64,000 nucleotides of DNA from JBBTTE01 sp038064375 (GTDB lineage Bacteria; Patescibacteriota; Saccharimonadia; Saccharimonadales; UBA4665): assembly GCA_038064375.1 (NCBI GenBank), contig JBBTTF010000001.1, positions 558,001 through 622,000 of the forward strand. Reading direction: 5' to 3'. This document shows positions 57,434 to 64,000 of this stretch, piece by piece. The notes beneath the pieces were generated by a model. The model had not been told where the DNA came from and did not search any database. It was given only the letters and a program-made list of their open reading frames with translations. The stretch's first letter is position 1, and every line of letters starts with the position of its first letter. The translations under genes and the position numbers were made by a program.

Positions 57434-59863
57434 ATGAGAAGTGGTGGGAAGAAAAAAATCGTTTCAACTCGTGAAGTTACTGACGGCATTACGAGGTTTG
57501 TACAGGTACTTGTCGTCGTTCTGGCCGCTACCTTTTTAGTGATTCTAGTTAGCTTGATTATCATTAACGGACGACCGGAATCCGGCCAACTGAGATTTAG
57601 TCCATATGCGCTATTGTCAATTGTGTCGCTTGTCAGCAACCTCGTCGCCTTGACACTTATTCTTCGTATTAAGCAGCGTACTGATTCAATCATGTGGTTC
57701 TGCTTGTTTTTGGTAAGCGTTGCAGTATGGGCTGGAGCAGAAGCAATGACAAGGTTAAGTGCTACACCTGAAGCGGCCGCCTTTTGGTCGTCGATGACGG
57801 TCATAGGATCAGTTGCATTGCCTATGGGGCTGTATATGTTCGCCTTAACCTATATCGACCCAAGGAGAGCCAAGAATCCGTGGGTGTTTCCAGCGTTAGC
57901 TCTGGTATATGCAGTATTCGTCTACGTAAATGAGCGTACCAACTTATTGTATATTTTTGACCCGAATCTTGCCCTAAACGCAGCTTGGGGGTACCACAGT
58001 CCTACGGGTCCAGCATATATTTTGCTTGTATCATGGATTATCCTGTTAGTATCCGCATCGTTTGTTCTATTCTTTAGGTTTCACAAACGCACTATAGAGC
58101 CAACACTGCGCAAACAGTCACGGCTATTCATGATTGCGATTGCTATTCCGCTTGCAACTGGGGCCATCACCGAAGGGTTGCTTCCGATACTTCACGTGAC
58201 TGCAGTTCCAAGGTTAACAATCATGTTTATGACCATTAGCGCCATAATCATCTCATACAGTATTCTTAGGTATCGCTTCTTTAGTCTTACTCCAGCGGTC
58301 ATTGCTGGGCGAATCTTAGACACCATGAACGAAGCAGTTATAGGCATTAAGCCTGACCTCAGCCTCAACTTTGTTAATTCTGGAGCTGAGAGGATGTTTG
58401 GCCTATCATCTGCGCAACTAGCAGGCAAAAGATTAAGTGACTTTATGGCTACCGATTGGACACCTCAGCAGCTTCAGCACAATTTATTTGACCCGCTAAA
58501 GAATGAAGACAGATTTACTTTGGACGCAGTCGAATTCCATACCGCCGAAGGGCAAACTATCATCACAAAACTTTCAATCAGCAGTGTATATGATGAGGAT
58601 CAACCGTACGGGTACCTTGTCGTTCTGACAGATATAACAGCTATTGCGCACACCAAGGCAGTCATTGAGAGAGAGGTTGCTGACCGCACAAACGAACTAA
58701 ACCAAGAGCACGCGCGTCTCCAGTCGGCGATTAACAGCCTCGATATCGGCTTATTAATGACCTTTGAGGACCAATCGGCAATTTCGTATAATGCTGCTTT
58801 ACCACACATACTGAGTATCTCTGACGGACAAGACCAAGAGCACAAAATTGATATTGAAACTTTGCAGACTAAGCTATTAGCTTCACAGCTTGACCTAAAA
58901 GCGGCAATTGGTAATGTTCAATCTACGGGACAGCCTTTTCACATCAAAGAGGCTAGCTACGACAACCGTATACTGACTATCTTCGGTGCGCCTATCATGG
59001 TGCAGCTCGATAAGATTATAGGTACCGTTGTTTTGATTGAGGATATAACCGAACAAAAAGTGGTGGAAAGGTCAAAGGACGAGTTCTTCTCGATTGCTTC
59101 TCACGAGCTACGCACACCGTTGACATCGATCAAGGGCAACACATCTATGATCCTCGACTTCTACAAGGAGCAACTACAGGATCCTCAGCTTAAAGAAATG
59201 GTTACCGATGTGCACGATAGTTCAGTGCGCCTTATCGAGATTGTTAACGACTTTTTGGATACATCCAGACTCGAACAGGGCAAAATGAACTTTGAGTACG
59301 AAGAAGTCTCTCTAGAAGAAGTTGTAGAAAGCGTAGCATACGAGATGAAGCAAGTTCTAAATGAAAAGAAGCTATACCTAAAGGTAGCTGACCACACCCT
59401 AGATAGACTGCCTAAGGTATGGGTCGATAAGAACCGACTTAAGCAAGTTGTTTATAACCTTGTTGGCAATGCCGCCAAGTTCACCGAGGAAGGTGGCATC
59501 ACGATCAGTGCTGAAAAAGAAAACAAATTTATCAAGGTGGATGTCACCGATACCGGCCGAGGAATGTCACCTGAGGCTCAAAAGCTTTTGTTCCATAAGT
59601 TTCAGCAGGCTGGCAGCAGTCTTATCACCAGAGACACGACTAGAGGCACGGGACTTGGCCTGTACATCTCCAAGATGATTGTGGAGAGCATGGGCGGTAA
59701 CATAGCCTTGACCAGCTCGACAGAAGGTCAAGGTACTACTTTTAGCTTCGAGGTGCCTGTAGCTACTGACGCCATAAAGTCAGCCACAATAACTAAGCTA
59801 GCCAAGGAAAGTGCCCAGACCGACAGCTCTACCGGAATGACATCAGGCGAACCCACCACTTAG
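57434..59863 (+). CDS. 7TM-sensor hybrid histidine kinase with two PAS regions
   Basis: An 809-residue protein. Residues about 20-290 have eight or so membrane helices like the HisKA_7TM sensor (AVWAGAEAMTRLSATPEAAA). A PAS domain follows (about 300-410, RILDTMNEAVIGIKPDLSLN), then a second PAS-like block (about 435-545), HisKA with SIASHELRTPLTSIKGN (phospho-acceptor His ~557), and HATPase_c with NLVGNAAKFTEEGG, DTGRGMSPE and GTGLGLY. A receiver gene (59915) follows 51 bp downstream and is the likely partner. Its C-terminal half is strongly similar to the kinase at 60315. The signal is unknown. TATCAT lies 6 nt before the ATG. Confidence 0.9.
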   Translation: MRSGGKKKIVSTREVTDGITRFVQVLVVVLAATFLVILVSLIIINGRPESGQLRFSPYALLSIVSLVSNLVALTLILRIKQRTDSIMWFCLFLVSVAVWAGAEAMTRLSATPEAAAFWSSMTVIGSVALPMGLYMFALTYIDPRRAKNPWVFPALALVYAVFVYVNERTNLLYIFDPNLALNAAWGYHSPTGPAYILLVSWIILLVSASFVLFFRFHKRTIEPTLRKQSRLFMIAIAIPLATGAITEGLLPILHVTAVPRLTIMFMTISAIIISYSILRYRFFSLTPAVIAGRILDTMNEAVIGIKPDLSLNFVNSGAERMFGLSSAQLAGKRLSDFMATDWTPQQLQHNLFDPLKNEDRFTLDAVEFHTAEGQTIITKLSISSVYDEDQPYGYLVVLTDITAIAHTKAVIEREVADRTNELNQEHARLQSAINSLDIGLLMTFEDQSAISYNAALPHILSISDGQDQEHKIDIETLQTKLLASQLDLKAAIGNVQSTGQPFHIKEASYDNRILTIFGAPIMVQLDKIIGTVVLIEDITEQKVVERSKDEFFSIASHELRTPLTSIKGNTSMILDFYKEQLQDPQLKEMVTDVHDSSVRLIEIVNDFLDTSRLEQGKMNFEYEEVSLEEVVESVAYEMKQVLNEKKLYLKVADHTLDRLPKVWVDKNRLKQVVYNLVGNAAKFTEEGGITISAEKENKFIKVDVTDTGRGMSPEAQKLLFHKFQQAGSSLITRDTTRGTGLGLYISKMIVESMGGNIALTSSTEGQGTTFSFEVPVATDAIKSATITKLAKESAQTDSSTGMTSGEPTT

Positions 59864-59914
59864 GCAAATATTTTAAGCTTTACGAAAGCTTAAGCGCTGT
59901 CTATACTGTGAACC

Positions 59915-60313
59915 ATGACAAAAGTACTTATAGTTGAAGACGATCCGCTAATGTCGCGGATGTACCAAAAGATATTCACATTCCAAAAATACGAAGTAGA
60001 AGTCGCCGGTGATGGCGAAGAAGGTTTAGCTAAGGTTCTGTCGACAAATCCAACAATTATTTTGTTGGACGTTATGATGCCCAAGATGAACGGCCTTCAA
60101 GTTCTCGAAAAGCTCAAGGCAGACCCAGCTACAAGTCACATTCCAGTGGTGATGCTGACTAACTTAGCCGGCCAGCAGGATGCAGAGACGGCTTTATCAA
60201 AAGGTGCCGTCAAGTACATCATCAAGAGCGAGCACGAGCCACGAGAGATAGCCGATATGGTTGACGAGATTATTGCTGGCTACACCCGTAACGACGTTCC
60301 TTCGGTCTCTTAA
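59915..60313 (+). CDS. Stand-alone response regulator receiver
   Basis: A 132-residue single receiver domain: acidic pocket EDD (residues 8-10), phospho-acceptor Asp52 in LLDVMMPKMNG, Thr in MLTNLAG near 82 and Lys in VKYIIKSE near 104. No output domain, so it would act by protein contacts (CheY-like). A TATACT box ends 7 nt before the ATG (leaderless). The gene is flanked by two convergent kinases with related catalytic halves; its stop is 1 bp from the stop of the kinase at 60315. Confidence 0.94.
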   Translation: MTKVLIVEDDPLMSRMYQKIFTFQKYEVEVAGDGEEGLAKVLSTNPTIILLDVMMPKMNGLQVLEKLKADPATSHIPVVMLTNLAGQQDAETALSKGAVKYIIKSEHEPREIADMVDEIIAGYTRNDVPSVS

Positions 60314-60314
60314 G

Positions 60315-62840
60315 CTATCCTTCTTTATTACTGTCAGAGGCCTGAATCTTGAGTTCTGGAGTGGATATTGGGATAGTAAAGCTAAAGACGGAGCCCTTAC
60401 CTTCAATCGACTCGTCTAGAGTTATACTTCCGCCCATGTTCTCCACAATCATCTTGGAGATGTACAGACCGAGTCCTGTGCCTTTTGTTGTGTCACGTGT
60501 CAAGAGACTGCTACTGGCCTGCTGAAACTTATGGAACAACAACTGCTGCGACTCTGGGGTCATGCCGCGGCCAGTATCGATGACCTTAACTTTGACGAAC
60601 TGCTTATCCAGCACTGCGCTAATCGTTATGCCGCCTTCTTCTGTAAACTTGGCCGCATTGCCAACAAGGTTATAAACAACTTGCTTAAGTCGATTGTTGT
60701 CAGCCCAGACCTTAGGTAGCGTATCGAGCGTAAGTTTGTCGACCTTGAGATATATTTTCTTTTCATTTATCACGGTTCTCATTTCATAAACTACACTTTC
60801 AATAATCGCTTCTAAGTCTACTTCTTCGTAGTTAAAGTTCAGTCTGCCTTGTTCGAGTCGTGACAGATCTAAGAAATCATTAACAATCTCTATCAGCCTG
60901 ACGGCACTCTCATGAATATCACTAATCATCTCATTGAGCTGTGGATCCTTGAGCTCTTCTTTGTAGAAATCAAGAACCATCGAGCTGTTGCCCTTGATCG
61001 ATGTCAGTGGCGTGCGTAGCTCATGAGAAGCAATCGAGAAGAACTCGTCCTTTGATCTTTCGAGCACCTTGCGCTCAGTAATATCTTCTACAAGAACAAT
61101 AGTGCCAATAATCTTATCAAGGTGAACCATGATCGGAGCCCCAAAAATGCTTAGAATACGGTTGCCGTAGGTCGCCTCCTTTATAGTAAACGGCTGGCCG
61201 TCTAACTGACACTGTCTGATGGTGTCCATGAGGTCAAGGTCTGGGATGTCCTGCAATTTTTCCTTTAGAATGTCGATGACATAGTCGGATTCATCAGTCT
61301 TGATATTTGGCTTCTTCTTAACGCCAAGTACGCGCAGCAGGGCAGCATTGTAGGACAGTATCTGTTTATCTTCAAATGTCATCAGTAGACCGATATCCAA
61401 ACTGTTTATAGCAGCTTGTAGCCTAGCGTGTTCTTGGTTGAGTTGAGATATATGCTTTTGGTTTTGGCTTGTGAAGTGACTGAAGGCCCTTGAAAGCGAT
61501 TCGAACTCGTCACCAGTGTTGATCATAGGTTCGATGTAAAAGCCCGTTATTTGAGCTCTGAGGACCGCTGAGGTCAACGCCGTAATGGATTTGGTCAGGG
61601 TTCTGTTGACTACCACCATCACCACAACCGCCAATGAGGTTACAAGCAGTCCGCCAGCCACGAGTAGCCAAAAGACGCTAATCAAGGTGCCATAAAAATC
61701 ACTAGGGTAGGTGATCGACACCAGCTTCTCAGTGCCAAAAGTCTGGAAGTTGATAAGTTTCGCATCGGTCTTGCTATCTAGTAACGAGCCTGACTCATGA
61801 GTTTTTACTAATGACTGAGTCTGGGAGGTTAGCGTATCGAATGGAACGTAACTCGCTTCATTAATCACAAATACCTGACTACTTTCACCAATGTTAAGAC
61901 TACTAAGCTGATCACTATTGTGCAGATCGCTTTGGGTCGAGAATCCACGCATCGCAGTCCAGACCTGTGTGTTAACGTTATCCTTGATGATTAGCTGGAA
62001 TGACTGAACGAACAGTAGTATGACTAGCGAGAAGCTACCCACCACCAAGAGCACGACAATGCCCAATATTTTTTGATAATACTTGGTAGTGATTACGTTC
62101 CTTAAATCGTACTGCCTTATCAGTTTTGATTTGATAAGTCCGACGTAAGAATCGAACACCAAGAAGTAGTACAAACCTAGCAAAAATGATATAGCAAAGC
62201 CGACTCCAACATTTTTATAACATTCGATTAGCGGCAAGTCGGCAAAGTACCTAAGTTGAACTGCGCCAATCGCATACCCACCAGTGGCTGCAACAAGATT
62301 CCTCATAAATGACTTGATAGGGAATAGCTCGGCCTTTTTATACAGTCCTTCTGGGTCATCAGTCTCACCGGTCTGAAAATAGTTGTTTAGGGGCGTAAAG
62401 AGCTTTTGTGTAAAGAGGAATGAAAGACCGCCAACTACTGGCACTTCCCAGAAGTACGCAAAAGCCAACACGGTCACCTGCATATTATTAAGACCCATCA
62501 TTAGATATTGGTATGCGGGGCCAACTAGCCAGTACCAAACAGATGTGCCGGCCCAATCGATCAACATAACTTGTATGCGCCTACTAAGATAATGATTGTA
62601 GTGCCAACCAGCCGTCAGTAGTATGCCGTTTGTCAGGCTAAGTACTAATGACCAACCAAGAAAAACTCCCCAGCCAAATGGATTACCGGTAAGCATAGCC
62701 CACAGCACATAGCCACAAGCCAAGAGAATACTGGATAACATAAGTAATAAGCAGGCAAATACTACTCGGTGGGCCTTAACAGATTTTGAGACCCGTTTAT
62801 TGAGTCCTGACTTTGTTTGTTTTTGAATATTTTGCAGCAT
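60315..62840 (-). CDS. Membrane histidine kinase with extracytoplasmic loop, HAMP and PAS
   Basis: An 841-residue protein. The N-terminal ~210 residues are several membrane helices, then a further helix (about 255-280), an extracytoplasmic part (about 285-395), a helix (about 400-425), a HAMP-like linker, a PAS domain (SLDIGLLMTFEDKQ), HisKA with SIASHELRTPLTSIKGN and HATPase_c with DTGRGM and GTGLGLYISK. From the LNQEHARLQ segment onward it is very similar to the kinase at 57434, while the sensor half is unrelated, so one is probably a duplicated catalytic core joined to another sensor. It may share the receiver at 59915. It lies downstream of the Cache protein. Confidence 0.9.
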   Translation of the reverse strand: MLQNIQKQTKSGLNKRVSKSVKAHRVVFACLLLMLSSILLACGYVLWAMLTGNPFGWGVFLGWSLVLSLTNGILLTAGWHYNHYLSRRIQVMLIDWAGTSVWYWLVGPAYQYLMMGLNNMQVTVLAFAYFWEVPVVGGLSFLFTQKLFTPLNNYFQTGETDDPEGLYKKAELFPIKSFMRNLVAATGGYAIGAVQLRYFADLPLIECYKNVGVGFAISFLLGLYYFLVFDSYVGLIKSKLIRQYDLRNVITTKYYQKILGIVVLLVVGSFSLVILLFVQSFQLIIKDNVNTQVWTAMRGFSTQSDLHNSDQLSSLNIGESSQVFVINEASYVPFDTLTSQTQSLVKTHESGSLLDSKTDAKLINFQTFGTEKLVSITYPSDFYGTLISVFWLLVAGGLLVTSLAVVVMVVVNRTLTKSITALTSAVLRAQITGFYIEPMINTGDEFESLSRAFSHFTSQNQKHISQLNQEHARLQAAINSLDIGLLMTFEDKQILSYNAALLRVLGVKKKPNIKTDESDYVIDILKEKLQDIPDLDLMDTIRQCQLDGQPFTIKEATYGNRILSIFGAPIMVHLDKIIGTIVLVEDITERKVLERSKDEFFSIASHELRTPLTSIKGNSSMVLDFYKEELKDPQLNEMISDIHESAVRLIEIVNDFLDLSRLEQGRLNFNYEEVDLEAIIESVVYEMRTVINEKKIYLKVDKLTLDTLPKVWADNNRLKQVVYNLVGNAAKFTEEGGITISAVLDKQFVKVKVIDTGRGMTPESQQLLFHKFQQASSSLLTRDTTKGTGLGLYISKMIVENMGGSITLDESIEGKGSVFSFTIPISTPELKIQASDSNKEG

Positions 62841-62856
62841 GTCGATCTTGCAGATC

Positions 62857-64000
62857 TTAATCTAGTTGCTTTGCTAAGTAGCGCGCTATCAGGTACGCCG
62901 GCAGTATTGATACCATCAACAGCACAGCCGTCACGATGAACGTTAGCTGAACAGAGCGACCAGCAGCCTGTAATATTGACACTTGAGGCTGACCCACAAA
63001 CAACATTCCTACAACACTTTGGTCGAGATCTTTGAGCGGCACATAGACCGCGAGGAATTGACGGTTCAGAATACCTAGAGTGCCTTTGTATGCCTTGGAG
63101 TCATGCAAAACAGTCTTGTTCACAGACGGACTAGTTTCTTTTACTCCGACCCAACGCGAAGTGCCATCAGGTGCAATAAAGGTTGTCGCAGATCGGACGT
63201 TGCCTGAATATATTGAACTATCCAGACCTGTAGACTTCTTAATTCCGTCTACGAATGCATTGTCGGCTACAAGGCCAACAACAGCAGCACCCACGATGTT
63301 TCCACCCGAATCGCGGATTGGAGTCGCAGATTTTATATATACCAAAGGTGCCAGAACGCCAGCTTTAGAGCTAACGGTCGAGCCTGACTGACCAGTTAGC
63401 GCACGTCGTATTAGTGTATCCGAAGATAAGGAGTCTCCCCAGCGATCTGGATCTTCTGCTCTTAGTAAGACCTGTCCAGCGTTAGTTGTAATAACCAGCG
63501 ACGATTGTTTCTTATCATGCAAAAAGCTTGTGGTTGTGTTAACCAATCGATCGTGATCCTTAGCTACAATAGCTGCAGCTATGTCAGGGTTGCTTGCCAC
63601 AGACTCACTGTTGGCTAGCGTTTCGGCCTTTTTACCGTCAATTGCATAGCCCAAAACGCTTGCAGCAGTGCTGAGGTTATCGAGTGAAGCCTTTTGGACA
63701 TTGTTGGTTAACAAATATGTGAAGCTGGCCGTCGTAAGTAAGAAAATGGCCAGTGTTAGGGACGTGAATATCATAAATAACTGGGATATAAAACGGCGCG
63801 TGAGATACCTCCAGACCCATCTTCCCAGCACTATGACTGCTAGTAAGAGCAAGATGTGCTCGATAATCCAGACCGAGGCAAACGGTGCCACAAACCTAGC
63901 TATCAATGGATTGCTGCTGGCCTCCCACAATTGCCTGAGCGACGTAAGCTCAAACGCAAACAGTAGCAGGAAGGAGACAGCTACCGGCCTAAGGTGTCTT
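62857..64000 (-). CDS. Cache-type sensory membrane protein (5' end cut by window edge)
   Basis: The frame is open to the right edge, so the start lies beyond 64000; a TTG at 63930 is not needed. From the edge: a hydrophobic segment (SFLLLFAFELTSL), more membrane segments (ASVWIIEHILLLLAVIV; LFMIFTSLTLAIFLLTTASF), a periplasmic Cache domain (about 240 residues, with VASNPDIAAAI, LVITTNAGQVLLR, SATPIRDSGGNIVGAAVVG) and a final membrane helix, ending LIARYLAKQLD. It has no kinase or HAMP domain after the last helix, so it is a lone sensor. It may pass its signal to the kinase encoded 16 bp downstream. Confidence 0.8.
   Translation of the reverse strand, partial: RHLRPVAVSFLLLFAFELTSLRQLWEASSNPLIARFVAPFASVWIIEHILLLLAVIVLGRWVWRYLTRRFISQLFMIFTSLTLAIFLLTTASFTYLLTNNVQKASLDNLSTAASVLGYAIDGKKAETLANSESVASNPDIAAAIVAKDHDRLVNTTTSFLHDKKQSSLVITTNAGQVLLRAEDPDRWGDSLSSDTLIRRALTGQSGSTVSSKAGVLAPLVYIKSATPIRDSGGNIVGAAVVGLVADNAFVDGIKKSTGLDSSIYSGNVRSATTFIAPDGTSRWVGVKETSPSVNKTVLHDSKAYKGTLGILNRQFLAVYVPLKDLDQSVVGMLFVGQPQVSILQAAGRSVQLTFIVTAVLLMVSILPAYLIARYLAKQLD

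Noticed and set aside
1..64000. CRISPR arrays, rRNA genes, insertion sequences or a replication origin
   Set aside because: No evenly spaced repeats, rRNA signatures, IS ends with transposase or DnaA-box clusters were found by eye; short or degenerate ones could be missed.
1..64000. Recoded UGA (as in Gracilibacteria or SR1)
   Set aside because: Many clear genes end at TGA and no conserved domain is interrupted by in-frame TGA, so the standard stops apply.

Overview
The window reads as chromosomal DNA of a streamlined bacterium of the Candidate Phyla Radiation (Patescibacteria), most likely Candidatus Saccharibacteria (TM7). This is inferred from gene content and was not tested by a search. 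The signs are compact genes with 1-4 bp overlaps, many mRNAs whose -10 box sits 7 nt before the start codon, ribosomal proteins with lineage-type extensions, a thymidylate kinase-ThyX fusion, and the standard stop codons including TGA.

Layout. 1-1566: end of the ribosomal protein/RNA polymerase operon (rpoA end, rplQ, rplM, rpsI). 1610-5764: a tryptophan-responsive region with two tandem Trp-codon leader peptides, each followed by a terminator with a matching antiterminator, leading to a small orphan protein, an aspartoacylase-like M14 hydrolase and trpS, then a pseudouridine synthase and DNA polymerase III delta'. 5789-13628: a TPR protein, a secreted metzincin-like DUF3152 protein, tRNA genes, a candidate small RNA, rpmG, an alpha-glucan cluster (GH15, GH57, GT4) and mscL. 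13725-17762: a P-loop kinase, a YgjP-type peptidase, a soluble PAS histidine kinase and a membrane GT2. 17885-21080: secE-nusG and rplK-rplA with probable ribosomal-protein leaders. 21114-24923: dTTP synthesis (tmk, dcd, Tmk-ThyX fusion). 25545-27487: an Ile/Val-codon attenuator upstream of ilvA, which appears to start at ATT. 27492-28653: L10 leader, rplJ, rplL. 28739-42060: housekeeping genes (dnaX, dnaB, ybaB, recR, DHH phosphoesterase, cysS) and a membrane/lipid glycosylation group.

42300-57340 is an accessory region directly downstream of tRNA-Gln. It holds a large serine recombinase, a DUF4268 nuclease-like protein, a type I restriction system in which HsdM is fused to a half-HsdS, HsdR, and a phage-like module. 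That module has TerL, TerS and a ParB-methyltransferase transcribed leftward, and a LexA/S24-type repressor transcribed rightward. A perfect 22-bp palindrome between them overlaps or abuts the -35 boxes of both promoters, which looks like a genetic switch. No capsid, portal or tail genes are visible, so a packaging-hijacking satellite or a decayed prophage are both possible. 57434-64000 is a two-component cluster with two related multi-domain kinases, a lone receiver and a Cache sensor cut by the window edge.

The most notable observation is peptide-coupled transcription attenuation for amino-acid genes. Two tandem leaders (spacing from Trp codon to antiterminator 21-22 nt, conserved Trp...Gly...Arg.Gly.PheValVal pattern, and three downstream proteins with no tryptophan) and one Ile/Val leader before ilvA all fit the classical ribosome-stalling logic. 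They appear to start as leaderless mRNAs or by coupling at a stop codon.
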